Assembly (NCBI RefSeq): GCF_000306115.2
Contig: NZ_AKWX02000020.1
Span: 1 to 64,000, forward strand
Origin: Leptospira wolffii serovar Khorat str. Khorat-H2
GTDB lineage: Bacteria; Spirochaetota; Leptospiria; Leptospirales; Leptospiraceae
Direction: 5' to 3'
Length of the DNA: 64,000 nt
Shown here: piece after piece, positions 52,838-61,288 of the stretch
How the letters are laid out: the number at the start of each line of letters is the position of its first letter
Position numbering within the stretch: the first letter of the stretch is position 1
Notes under the pieces: generated by a model
The model's input: the letters and a program-made list of their open reading frames with translations, nothing else
What the model was told of the DNA's origin: nothing
Database searches by the model: none
Position numbers and translations under genes: made by a program

Positions 52838-54202
52838 GTGGTCTCACTCTTCAAAAAAATACGTAGATCCTACAGACCGAGTAGATTAAACGTTAAAATA
52901 CTTTCCCTCGCCTTACCGGTAGTCTTCGGAATGTTAAGCCAATCCTTAGTTTGGATCACCGATACCGTAATGGTCGGCCACCTGGGAGAAAATGCGATCG
53001 CAGCCATGGGCATAGGCGGAATCACCTATTATACTCTCGTTGCATTTCTAATCGGCTTTTCCCTAGGTATTCAGATCATCGTGGCGAGAAGATTCGGAGA
53101 AGGGAACTTTAAAGAAATCGGAAATGTGGGAGTCGCTACCGTATATATCTCCCTATCTTTCGGAGTTTTGCTTTCCTTGATAGGTGCCGCGGTATCCGGA
53201 CCGGTAATGAATTCCATCGGACCGGATCCGATAGTGAACACATTAGCAAAGGATTATATTTCTTATAGATTTCTGGGGAGCGGATTCTATTTTCTGGGCT
53301 TTTGCTTTCGCGGGTTCCTGGACGGTTTAGGCCACACACGAGCGGGCTTCGTTTCCATGGCGGTAACGACCGTTTCCAATATCGTGCTAAATTGGATTTT
53401 TATCTACGGAAATTTGGGAGCCCCTGCGATGGAAATCGCGGGAGCGGGATTAGCCTCATCCTTATCCGGACTCGCAGGACTTCTCGTATTTCCTTTTTTC
53501 TTCATATACTATAAAATTCGAATTTATTTCGAAGGCGTATCCTTTTTGCCCAGTCGGAAGCATATCCTTGAGATCGTAAAAGTGGGAACTCCTCCCGGAT
53601 TCGAGGAAGGCTTCGTAAACGTGGCTTTCGTGATCTTCTCCAAGATCCAAGGACTCATCTCCGTTACCGCAGTCGCAGCTTCTAATATCCTATTCTCCAC
53701 TTTGAGTTTCGCATTCCTACCCGGATACGCATTCGGAGTCGCCGCGACCACGATATTAGGCCAAGCCATGGGCGCTAAGAAATTTAGATTAGCCTATCAC
53801 TCCGCATTTCGTTCGGCGTTCATTTCCGCCCATGTGATGGGACTACTCGGACTCTGCTTTATTTTCTTGGGAAAATCCATCCTATCATTGATCACTACGA
53901 ACGAGAATCTGATCGAAGAATGCTATCCCGCTTTAGTCCTACTCGGAATCATACAGATCGGAGACGCCTATCATATGGTCATAGGAGCTGCTCTTCGGGG
54001 AGCGGGAATGCAGAATTACGTGTTCAGGGTCTACATTCTTCTCAGCTATATAGTGATGCTACCCTCGGCTTACTTATTGGGAGTCGTTTACAAAGGTGGA
54101 ACCCTAGGAATCTGGGCGGCCATTTTCATTTGGATCGGCTCCCTATCCCTGACGTTCATCTATCAATTTCGCAAGAAGAATTGGATGAAGGGAGTCGTTT
54201 AG
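52838..54202 (+). CDS. MATE-family multidrug/toxin exporter
   Basis: This 454-residue protein has twelve membrane segments in two halves. LALPVVFGMLSQSLVWITDTVMVGHLGENA at the front, GVGI-type repeats and YHMVIGAALRGAGMQNYVF in the second half are MATE features. It exports cationic compounds using Na+ or H+. The start is GTG 52838, with GGAAAG upstream; the adjacent ADA-like gene is divergent with about 100 bases between. An 18-base palindrome lies just after it. Confidence 0.9.
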   Translation: MVSLFKKIRRSYRPSRLNVKILSLALPVVFGMLSQSLVWITDTVMVGHLGENAIAAMGIGGITYYTLVAFLIGFSLGIQIIVARRFGEGNFKEIGNVGVATVYISLSFGVLLSLIGAAVSGPVMNSIGPDPIVNTLAKDYISYRFLGSGFYFLGFCFRGFLDGLGHTRAGFVSMAVTTVSNIVLNWIFIYGNLGAPAMEIAGAGLASSLSGLAGLLVFPFFFIYYKIRIYFEGVSFLPSRKHILEIVKVGTPPGFEEGFVNVAFVIFSKIQGLISVTAVAASNILFSTLSFAFLPGYAFGVAATTILGQAMGAKKFRLAYHSAFRSAFISAHVMGLLGLCFIFLGKSILSLITTNENLIEECYPALVLLGIIQIGDAYHMVIGAALRGAGMQNYVFRVYILLSYIVMLPSAYLLGVVYKGGTLGIWAAIFIWIGSLSLTFIYQFRKKNWMKGVV

Positions 54203-54222
54203 TAGAATAGGCTCTCTTTCCG

Positions 54223-54240
54223 ATGTAGGAGATCCTACAT
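54223..54240. repeat. Palindrome ATGTAGGA-GA-TCCTACAT
   Basis: Perfect 8-base arms with a 2-base centre lie 20 bases after the MATE gene and about 85 bases before gmd. There is no T-run, so it is not a standard terminator. It may be an operator for gmd or one copy of a dispersed GTAGGA-type palindrome; a lone GTAGGA half recurs at about 62219. Confidence 0.45.
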
Positions 54241-54324
54241 TCCGGGCCAAAACTAGGAAAAGGCGGAAATCCAAGGCTTAATCCTTCTTGCCCGTATAGC
54301 AAAACCGGGGTTTTTGGTTCCAGA

Positions 54325-55347
54325 ATGAAAAAGGCGCTGATTACAGGGATTACCGGCCAGGATGGATCCTACCTAACCGAGCTTCTCTTGGAGAAAAACT
54401 ACGAAGTCCACGGAATCGTAAGGAGAACAAGTTCTCTGAACCGGGACAGAATCGAACATCTCAGAGGCAATTCCCATCTTTTTCTGCATTACGGAGACCT
54501 GACTGATTCCAGCAATTTGAATCGGGTCTTGGAAAAAGTTCAACCTGACGAAATCTATAATTTGGCCGCCCAATCCCATGTGGGAGTTTCTTTTGAAGTT
54601 CCGGAATACACCGCGGAAGTAGACGCGGTAGGAACTTTACGGATCTTGGACGCGATCAAACAAACCGGAGTCAAGTCCAGATTCTACCAGGCCTCCACTT
54701 CCGAACTATACGGAAAAGTGCAGGCGGTTCCTCAAGACGAGAAAACTCCATTCTATCCCAGATCCCCTTATGCAGTCGCCAAGCTCTATGCGTATTGGGC
54801 CGTAGTGAATTATAGGGAGGGTTTCGGATTACACGCCTCCAATGGAATATTATTTAATCATGAATCTCCTCGCAGAGGAGAAGGATTCGTGACTCGAAAA
54901 ATCACCCTAGGCGTGGCGGGTATAGTCACCGGAAAGGGAGGTCCCATCCATCTGGGAAATCTGGATGCGAAACGGGACTGGGGTTACGCTCCGGACTACG
55001 TCAAAATGATGTGGATGATGCTGCAACAATCGGATCCAGATGATTACGTCGTCGCGACCAATGAAACTCATACTGTCCGCGAATTCGTGGAGGAATCTTT
55101 CCGTCATCTGGATATACAGGTGGAATGGAAAGGAAAGGGCGATCAGGAAAAAGGTTATAATAAGAAGGACGGCAAACTTCTTGTGGCTGTGGATCCCTCC
55201 TTTTACAGACCCACGGAAGTGGACCTCCTAATCGGAAATCCCGAAAAAGCAAAGACCAAACTCGGATGGGAACCTAAGGTCAAGTTTAAAGAACTCGTAG
55301 AGATCATGATCAAAGCGGATTGCAAAGCGGTAGGGATCCAGATCTAA
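54325..55347 (+). CDS. gmd: GDP-mannose 4,6-dehydratase
   Basis: This 340-residue enzyme converts GDP-D-mannose to GDP-4-keto-6-deoxymannose, a precursor of fucose-, rhamnose- or perosamine-type sugars in surface glycans. It shows [20 protein letters not shown] (NADP site), [15 protein letters not shown], the T/S-E/Y-K active site [11 protein letters not shown] and [12 protein letters not shown], and [18 protein letters not shown], a Gmd signature. Length is normal. The gene stands alone, followed by a strong terminator. Confidence 0.97.
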   Translation: MKKALITGITGQDGSYLTELLLEKNYEVHGIVRRTSSLNRDRIEHLRGNSHLFLHYGDLTDSSNLNRVLEKVQPDEIYNLAAQSHVGVSFEVPEYTAEVDAVGTLRILDAIKQTGVKSRFYQASTSELYGKVQAVPQDEKTPFYPRSPYAVAKLYAYWAVVNYREGFGLHASNGILFNHESPRRGEGFVTRKITLGVAGIVTGKGGPIHLGNLDAKRDWGYAPDYVKMMWMMLQQSDPDDYVVATNETHTVREFVEESFRHLDIQVEWKGKGDQEKGYNKKDGKLLVAVDPSFYRPTEVDLLIGNPEKAKTKLGWEPKVKFKELVEIMIKADCKAVGIQI

Positions 55348-55375
55348 TCCGCAGGATATCCCTTCTTAAAGAGCG

Positions 55376-55406
55376 AAGGCCCCGCATTTGAACGGGGCCT
55401 TTTTTA
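55376..55406 (+). terminator. Rho-independent terminator of gmd
   Basis: AAGGCCCCG (55376-55384) pairs with CGGGGCCTT (55393-55401) around an 8-base loop, ending in a run of T (55400-55405). GC-rich stem plus T tract makes this the clearest terminator in the window. On the minus strand it would be preceded by A-rich bases and so could also serve the convergent lipoprotein gene. Confidence 0.93.
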
Positions 55407-55409
55407 TAC

Positions 55410-56291
55410 CTATCTGGAAATCTTATATCTTGCGTAGACTCCGTCTATATCCGGTCCGTTGGAAATCGCTTCCTTTACAAAAACGGCATTCGTATCCGGA
55501 TTCTTCCATCGATTCGAAGAGGCCGAGGAAAGTCTTAAATAAGTAAATCCGTTCGTCTTCAAATCGTTCCTTAAAGTTTCGGAACATCCGGAACCGCCGG
55601 CGCTATTACTCGCTTCGCTCAGATCGTCCAAGTTGAATCCGTCTCCTCCGGAATTGTTGAGATCGAAAACCAAAGCCGGATCGTAGCCGAAATTATTATT
55701 GGTCTCGTGAAAGAGAACAGGCATCCTTCCCGCAAAGCGAGACCAATACGCGGGATCCTTGGAATAGCTCATTTCCGGTGAAAAGGTATAATCCGGATTG
55801 AAACCGCACCAATTCGTAAGATCGTTCCCTACCTCCACGATAATCATATCCATGAAATAATTCACAGGAGAAGCGGAGACCCGAAACCCGTTTTCGAATA
55901 CGATAAAATCGATTCCCGAGCCGTTTCGAATCTTATAACCGTTCCATTCCAAGACCACGTAATCGTTGGGCGGAGTGGAAGTGCTATTGTACTGCAAGGA
56001 AAAGACGTCCGTTCCGCCTCCGGTCATACCGCCCCCAAAGACTCCGTTGATTAGTTTATTCTTATCTTGAAATCCGGAACCGGTATGTCCCGGAGCGTCA
56101 GTAACCGTATCCGCAAGCCATGTGCCTTCCTGGACGCTCGGTCCCGGATCCACCGGAGGGGTCGAATTATCCGAAGACGGCTGCAGTAAGGCAAACAGCG
56201 CTTCCGTGTCCGATTTGGATGTGCCTTCTCCGCAATTCATATGCGAAAAAAGGAATATTAGAATAGAAATCGATACGATTCTATTTTTCAT
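55410..56291 (-). CDS. Cell-surface lipoprotein, LIC_13355-like
   Basis: This 293-residue protein begins with a signal (MKNRIVSISILIFLFSHMNC) with lipobox-like HMNC, then a low-complexity linker (SSDNSTPPVDPGPSVQEG). The domain contains GSGIDFIVFENGFRVSASP, MDMIIVEVGNDLTNWCGFN and FNLDDLSEASNSAGGSGC, a pattern I associate with the LIC_13355 family of leptospiral lipoproteins. It resembles lectin-like or cadherin-type beta domains but I cannot assign a ligand. It converges on the gmd terminator. Confidence 0.78.
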   Translation of the reverse strand: MKNRIVSISILIFLFSHMNCGEGTSKSDTEALFALLQPSSDNSTPPVDPGPSVQEGTWLADTVTDAPGHTGSGFQDKNKLINGVFGGGMTGGGTDVFSLQYNSTSTPPNDYVVLEWNGYKIRNGSGIDFIVFENGFRVSASPVNYFMDMIIVEVGNDLTNWCGFNPDYTFSPEMSYSKDPAYWSRFAGRMPVLFHETNNNFGYDPALVFDLNNSGGDGFNLDDLSEASNSAGGSGCSETLRNDLKTNGFTYLRLSSASSNRWKNPDTNAVFVKEAISNGPDIDGVYARYKISR

Positions 56292-56540
56292 GCGTAAACT
56301 CCCAATTATTACCGGGAGTCGCCTATATCGCGATGGATGGAAGATCGGTCCCGGTTTGATTCGTCCGGGGCCCTGAAAAAAAAATTTCGGTACGAATGGT
56401 CGATTACGGGCGATCCATTCATGGGAAGATCCGACTTAAGAGATAATGTTCTCTATTACGGTTGCGCCGTCAGTTGGGGATTCTCACCCCATTCCTCCCG
56501 GAATTAAGACTAGGCTCGGTGAGGTGCTTAAAAATGCAAG

Positions 56541-56583
56541 GAAGGAATTCCTTCTTTTCGTAAAGAGCGGTTTAAACCGCTCT
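56541..56583 (-). terminator. Tandem palindromes at the end of the DNA glycosylase gene
   Basis: AGAGCGGTTT (56564-56573) meets AAACCGCTCT (56574-56583) in a perfect 20-base palindrome that contains the stop codon of the glycosylase gene. Ten bases further is a second palindrome, GAAGGAATTCCTTC (56541-56554). T-runs are weak, so termination is plausible but not certain. The rest of 56292-56540 shows no gene. Confidence 0.5.
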
Positions 56584-57180
56584 CCAGAGATACCAGCTAA
56601 AAATCGTTCGATAAGGGGAGAATCCGGAAGCGAATTCCAGAATCTCCTTCTTGGAGTCCTTAGAAATTCCGTAATGCGTTTCGATCGACTTTCTTAAGAT
56701 CAGATCGTTCAGGGAAAAATGGTCCCAACGATCCAAGGAGAACATCAGAACCATCTCGGCCGTCCAGGGTCCAATGCCCTTAATTCCGCAGAGTAGCTCC
56801 AACACTTCTTTGTCCTCGAGCTTTTTCAGTTTCTTATCCGATAGATGGCCTTCTTCGTAAGCCTGGGCGATTCTCTTGATGGTGTCTATCTTTGCGAAAG
56901 ATAATCCCGCCTTTCTCATCTGTGCCTTGGATAATTTCAGAAAGACGCCAGGCTCCGGCAGACGATTTCGATTTCCATAATATTCTATCACTCTGGATTC
57001 CATAGTGGAGGCGGCTTTTACGGAAAGCTGCTGGCTGATCACGGACCTTACGAGAGTGTAATAGGGAGTTCCTACCGGTTTATGAGTGCAAGGACCTACG
57101 GATTGAACGATACGTTTGGTGATCGGATCCTTTTTCTTAAGCCAGAGGACAGCCTTACGCAATCTCTCTTCGCGATCCAT
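56572..57180 (-). CDS. HhH-GPD DNA glycosylase (AlkA/3-methyladenine type)
   Basis: A 202-residue base-excision enzyme. It carries TLVRSVISQQLSVKAASTM, the helix-hairpin-helix LLCGIKGIGPWTAEMVLMF and the catalytic Asp in FSLNDLILRKS, as in AlkA-type alkyl-base glycosylases. No iron-sulfur Cys cluster is present, which sets it apart from endonuclease III and MutY. It follows the cyclic-nucleotide protein gene by 8 bases, so they share an operon. Its stop codon lies inside a palindrome. Confidence 0.9.
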   Translation of the reverse strand: MDREERLRKAVLWLKKKDPITKRIVQSVGPCTHKPVGTPYYTLVRSVISQQLSVKAASTMESRVIEYYGNRNRLPEPGVFLKLSKAQMRKAGLSFAKIDTIKRIAQAYEEGHLSDKKLKKLEDKEVLELLCGIKGIGPWTAEMVLMFSLDRWDHFSLNDLILRKSIETHYGISKDSKKEILEFASGFSPYRTIFSWYLWRAV

Positions 57181-57188
57181 GGGAATTC

Positions 57189-58406
57189 TTAAGCCCGTTT
57201 TTTAAGCTTAGCGTCTATTTGGGATTTCTTACGGAACGCTTGGACAAGTTTTTCCAGCTCGACCAGATCCGTGCAGGAGAGTTTTCCCTGGTCCAGCTTG
57301 ATGAACTTGTTCTTAGAAATCAGATCCAAGACCAAATTTTCATCCTTAGGATAAGTCAGACCGACCATTTTGATCAAGTCCTTGGTTCCGATCTCGAAAT
57401 TATAATTGGCTTTAGGAACGACCTTCACGCGATTCTTCTCGGCTAATGTTAGAAGAGTGTCTGCGATTCTTCCTTGAGGATCGGTAATCAGCAAGTTCGC
57501 CAATTGTTTGTAAGCGGTCCAAATCCTTTCGGAAAGAAGAGTAATGAGTCGAGTTGCAAGTTGAGGCTGAGCCTTAACCATTCCTTCGAAGTTGGCCTTG
57601 TTGATCGCAAGAAGTTGAACTTCTCCCCAGGCGATCGCGGATGCGGAGCGAGGCTTATTATCCAGGAGGGCCATTTCCCCGAAGATGTCCCCGCTTTGTA
57701 AGACGGCCAATAATACTTCGTTGGAGTCCACGATCTTGGTGATCTTCACCCTACCATGTTGGATGATGTACAGCTCTCTCCCCGGCTCGTGCTCGCAGAA
57801 GATCATCTCGTTATCGCCGTAAGCCCGATTGAATTTCGTATAATCGATCGGAGGAGGAGCGACAGGTTGATTCACCGTCTGAAGTTTTAGTTTAGCCTGG
57901 GTCGCGAATTGACCGTTGGGTAAGTATTGCAGATATTTCTGGAAGGCGTAGGCCGCGTGCAGAGTATTCTTCTGGTTGAAGTAATATTCTCCTATCGAAA
58001 AAAGTTGATTCGGATCCTCTTCCACCGCGGAGCGGAACGACAAACGAGTGATCGTCGAGTCGAACTGCCTCAACTTCATGGAGAAGTAGCGGATGATCTT
58101 CATCGCTACGGGGGTATTTTTCTGGATCAGAGTTCCGAACTGGTCGTAGCTGACCTGTATAAGGGACACGTCCGTAAGAGCTATGGCCGACTCGATCTGA
58201 GCGTGCTGGCTCATAGCCGCGACCACTCCGAAGAAGTCTCCCGGACCCAATAATTGATTCGGATCCTCTCCGACCACCTGGTTCTCTCGGGCGACCCTTA
58301 CTTTCCCCTGCCTGATGATGAAGAAATTATGGGCTTCTTTCTTGCCTTCGACGATGACGTAGGACCCTTTCGGGTAGTTCACAATTTGAAAGAAGCCGTT
58401 GGACAT
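57189..58406 (-). CDS. Double cyclic-nucleotide-binding-domain transcription regulator
   Basis: This 405-residue protein has two cNMP-binding domains joined by a TPR-like segment (about 135-175, YYFNQKNTLHAAYAFQKYLQ). Domain one (about 5-110) has a degenerate cassette (FGVVAAMSQHAQIESAIA, no Arg), while domain two (about 195-310) has an intact one (FGEMALLDNKPRSASAIA, Arg253). The C-terminal 90 residues look like a CRP-type winged helix (TKDLIKMVGLTYPKDENLVL), so DNA binding is plausible. It resembles CRP/FNR-like regulators with one ligand site. The operon with the DNA glycosylase suggests damage or stress control. Confidence 0.85.
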   Translation of the reverse strand: MSNGFFQIVNYPKGSYVIVEGKKEAHNFFIIRQGKVRVARENQVVGEDPNQLLGPGDFFGVVAAMSQHAQIESAIALTDVSLIQVSYDQFGTLIQKNTPVAMKIIRYFSMKLRQFDSTITRLSFRSAVEEDPNQLFSIGEYYFNQKNTLHAAYAFQKYLQYLPNGQFATQAKLKLQTVNQPVAPPPIDYTKFNRAYGDNEMIFCEHEPGRELYIIQHGRVKITKIVDSNEVLLAVLQSGDIFGEMALLDNKPRSASAIAWGEVQLLAINKANFEGMVKAQPQLATRLITLLSERIWTAYKQLANLLITDPQGRIADTLLTLAEKNRVKVVPKANYNFEIGTKDLIKMVGLTYPKDENLVLDLISKNKFIKLDQGKLSCTDLVELEKLVQAFRKKSQIDAKLKKRA

Positions 58407-58505
58407 ACCTTACCAGAGATTAAAAAATTCCGCCGCCTTGAGTTCAACTATAAACTAGTATCGGCTCGGGACCGGGCAATTTAGAACTGAAATCTCTTCG
58501 TTTTC

Positions 58506-59087
58506 CTATTTTTCCCGGCAAGATTCCCCTTCGGGGGAAGGTTCTTCCCGGTCGGAAAGCAAATCGATTCCCGAAAACTCCAAAGCCGCTTTTTCTGCCA
58601 CCGCTCTCGAGTAAGACTGCCTACAGATAGAAGAAAAAATCTCCTTAGCCTGATCGGTTTCTCCCATTTTGACCAGTAGCCTTCCCGCTTCCAAGTAGGA
58701 TTCTAAGCCGGATTCTCCCGTAGGTTCCATTTTGTAGAGATCTAGACTGACCTCCAAGGCCTTTTCTGGTCTGTCCAATTTCAAAAAGCAGTCCCGAAGT
58801 AGGGAAAGCGCTCTGGTTTTCTTGGAATTTCCGGGGTAGAGCACGAGAAAATTGCGTAAGCTTTCGACCGCCTTATAAAAACGGCGATCCTTATAGGCCT
58901 CTTCGGCGATGCGCAAGAGAATGTCCGAATCGGGGGGGCTCCCCTTTTCGCCTTGGGGAAGGACATTATAAGAAGGAGCCAAGCTTAGGGTAAGAATGAG
59001 AACCAGGGAAGAGACGCTTTTGCGTGAAAGAAAAAATCCTGAAGACTGGTTACGATTGCCGAGTCGGCGATAAAATCCGGAAAACAA
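58506..59087 (-). CDS. TPR-type exported protein
   Basis: This 193-residue protein has an N-terminal hydrophobic export segment (VSSLVLILTLSLAPSYNVL) then tetratricopeptide-like helices: ILLRIAEEAYKDRRFYKAVES, LRNFLVLYPGNSKKTRALSLL and SYLEAGRLLVKMGETDQAKEI. The layout recalls YbgF/BamD-type periplasmic scaffolds. Start TTG 59087 with AGG-type upstream bases. The cyclic-nucleotide gene follows after about 100 bases on the same strand. The partner is unknown. Confidence 0.75.
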   Translation of the reverse strand: MFSGFYRRLGNRNQSSGFFLSRKSVSSLVLILTLSLAPSYNVLPQGEKGSPPDSDILLRIAEEAYKDRRFYKAVESLRNFLVLYPGNSKKTRALSLLRDCFLKLDRPEKALEVSLDLYKMEPTGESGLESYLEAGRLLVKMGETDQAKEIFSSICRQSYSRAVAEKAALEFSGIDLLSDREEPSPEGESCREK

Positions 59088-59146
59088 AGAAACCTACCAG
59101 AGCCGTGGCTCCCTATGATTATCAGTCGTTTTCCGGATTTTATGAA

Positions 59147-59431
59147 TTACTTTTTTTTATCTATTTTCTTTCTGTGGAATTCGCAGAGGCGATATAATCT
59201 TCCGGTTGAGGGGTTTTTCTTACCGACTTTGGTGCCGCAGACGATACAAAGACCTTCTTTCCTTCTCCTTTGATAAAGGAGCTGAACCCTTTCCGCTCCG
59301 GACAGGTTATATTTACTTACCTGTATGCGAAATCCTTTGTAGAGGTAATTACCTATCGCTTCAACAGCTTGAGTCTTTACCCCGGCGATGATTTTTTCCA
59401 AATCATCGTTAGTGACTTTCTTTGGTTTCAT
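59147..59431 (-). CDS. Small basic protein with a zinc-ribbon-like motif
   Basis: A 94-residue basic protein: MKPKKVTNDDLEKIIAGVKTQ at the front, then a Lys/Arg-rich middle and a CIVCGTKV...RLYRLCEFHRKK segment that offers C-x2-C and C-x2-H ligands, a possible zinc site. I recognise no family, but the features fit a nucleic-acid-binding protein. The ATG at 59431 is preferred to an in-frame TTG at 59452; neither has a good ribosome site. Confidence 0.65.
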   Translation of the reverse strand: MKPKKVTNDDLEKIIAGVKTQAVEAIGNYLYKGFRIQVSKYNLSGAERVQLLYQRRRKEGLCIVCGTKVGKKNPSTGRLYRLCEFHRKKIDKKK

Positions 59432-59660
59432 AAATGTTAACTGACGTAACAAGAGTTATATTCTTACAAAAGTAGTAAAGTGTTTTTAATTTTCCGCATA
59501 ACGTATAGTTAATTTTTTGACAAAACTTGAAACTCGAGCCGATTTTTTATTAGGAATTCTACGTCGGATTTTGTCCCTGTTTCGACTAACGACTGTTGCC
59601 TATTCGATACTATTGTTAGACGAGAGTCAACGTTAACCCTTTTTACATTATTTCCTAACA

Positions 59661-59684
59661 AATATGGAAATATATTTCCATATT
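59661..59684. promoter_or_regulatory. 24-base perfect palindrome in a 478-base gene-free region
   Basis: The arms AATATGGAAATA and TATTTCCATATT meet without a gap. It lies in the AT-rich gap 59432-59909 between two divergent genes, about 225 bases before each. Such a long AT palindrome fits a dimeric regulator's operator; there is no adjacent regulator gene. The remainder of the gap contains no coding frame I can support. Confidence 0.55.
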
Positions 59685-59909
59685 CCTGCCCATATAACAG
59701 AGGACTTGTGCAAGATGGCGGTCAGTCTTAGTTCGTAAACTAGCGAAGAATTAGCCGGGCCTTTAAGGGATAATTTCCGCTTTTGAAGCAAAACTATATT
59801 CTCCTCTTTCTGGGAATTTATATGCAGAAAATCGTGCTTTCCGGATGGATTTTCTTCTCGAAATAAGTCATATTATCCGGGAGAATCGCTCCTAAATTCG
59901 GGTTTTTCG

Positions 59910-60527
59910 ATGTTTCCCAATCGGCAAATTTTCATTCGATTTAAGATCCTTTTTCTCCTTCTTCTCTTCCTAATATCTTTCGCACATTGTAAGCAAACTC
60001 CGAAAGAAAGAGTGAATGAAATTCTTTCCGACTCTCGCTTATCACATGAAGAAACGGCTCGGCAGGTCGCTAACGCTCTTTTCGGCGAGAAGCTGAAAGA
60101 AGTCGAAATCATAGCTCCCAAATTTCCGGAAACGAAATACGAGGTTTACTTGGGATTCGGAGGAAGTTCGGCACTTACTTTTCTGGAATCGAAGCAATAT
60201 GCAGAAAGAATGAAATTAGAATTGGCCGTATCTTCCTACAGATTCCTACAATCTACGGAAAGAGTTCCCATCGGCAAGTTCAGAATGAGTCTCGTTAAGC
60301 CCTTCTTCATAAAAAACGGAGAACAAAGAGGCACGGAAGAATTCGAAATCTTCCGTTTTCGGACGCAAGCGGACCAGATCAGCGCTCTACCCGGCTTCCG
60401 AGAGACCGATTCTTTTCGAACGGACCGTTACGACGAGCCGACGGAGGACGTTAAGGAAGTCCTAAATCGTATTATGGAAAATTGGACGATAGAGTTGGAT
60501 CACTTTTATCGAATAGAGGTCAAGTAA
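59910..60527 (+). CDS. Lipoprotein of unknown function
   Basis: A 205-residue protein with a lipoprotein signal (FKILFLLLLFLISFAHC, lipobox FAHC). The mature part shows SDSRLSHEETARQVANALFGE and RMKLELAVSSYRFLQSTERV, with no family I recognise. Its end overlaps the convergent glycerophosphodiester phosphodiesterase gene by 8 bases. The start ATG has weak upstream support. Confidence 0.7.
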   Translation: MFPNRQIFIRFKILFLLLLFLISFAHCKQTPKERVNEILSDSRLSHEETARQVANALFGEKLKEVEIIAPKFPETKYEVYLGFGGSSALTFLESKQYAERMKLELAVSSYRFLQSTERVPIGKFRMSLVKPFFIKNGEQRGTEEFEIFRFRTQADQISALPGFRETDSFRTDRYDEPTEDVKEVLNRIMENWTIELDHFYRIEVK

Positions 60528-61287
60528 GAAGACTTCTCATCAAAGCGGGATAATTCGTAAAGATCCCGTCCAACCCCAGATCGATACCCGCCTTTAGTTC
60601 TTTTTCGGTGTTCAGAGTATATGCTAAAACCTTAAATCCTTCCGATTGGATTTTGGAAACAATCTCCTTATCCAAACCGCGAATCGAAAAATTCAGACTG
60701 AAAGCGTTTAATCTCCAACCTAGCTCCAAGGCCTCCTGCCAGGATGGAGTCTCTTCTCCGATTAAAATTCCGAGCTTAGCGTCCACGGATAATTCCCTGA
60801 GACGCACTAACGAATCCCAACAAAATGAGGAGAATAGGGTACGGTCGATCACCGAATTCTTTTCGGCATAATCGATCAATTCCTGTTCGATAGGTTTATC
60901 TATAGGAATCTCCTCGTAAGCGGTGGACTTGATCTCCACATTCAAGCCTAAACGAGTGGACCGAACAAAGTCCCAAACGGACCAAAGATCCGGAACCGGT
61001 TCGCCCTTGAATTTATGATCCTTCCAAGAACCGGCGTCCGCATTATGAATCGTGCGAAAATCCAAATGCCGGACCTCTCCTTTCTTGTCCGTAGTACGAT
61101 CCATGGTATCGTCATGAATGACTACGATACGGCTGTCGGAAGAATAAGTGATATCCAACTCGATCCAATCTGCATTCTTCTCCACGGCCTTTCGAAAGGA
61201 AAGAAGCGTATTTTCAGGATATTCTCCGCTATCTCCCCTATGAGCGATTACCCAAGGTTTCGGGGCGGAGAATGGATGAGTCGGCAT
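60520..61287 (-). CDS. Glycerophosphodiester phosphodiesterase
   Basis: A 255-residue enzyme that cleaves glycerophosphodiesters to glycerol-3-phosphate and an alcohol. PWVIAHRGDSGEYPENTLLSF supplies His, Arg and Glu; WIELDITYSSDSRIVVIHDD supplies the remaining acidic and His ligands, as does the GLNVEIKS segment. No signal peptide is visible, so the cytoplasmic (UgpQ-like) form is likely. It follows the barrel-protein gene by 1 base, so they are likely co-transcribed. Confidence 0.92.
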   Translation of the reverse strand: MPTHPFSAPKPWVIAHRGDSGEYPENTLLSFRKAVEKNADWIELDITYSSDSRIVVIHDDTMDRTTDKKGEVRHLDFRTIHNADAGSWKDHKFKGEPVPDLWSVWDFVRSTRLGLNVEIKSTAYEEIPIDKPIEQELIDYAEKNSVIDRTLFSSFCWDSLVRLRELSVDAKLGILIGEETPSWQEALELGWRLNAFSLNFSIRGLDKEIVSKIQSEGFKVLAYTLNTEKELKAGIDLGLDGIFTNYPALMRSLLT

Positions 61288-61288
61288 T

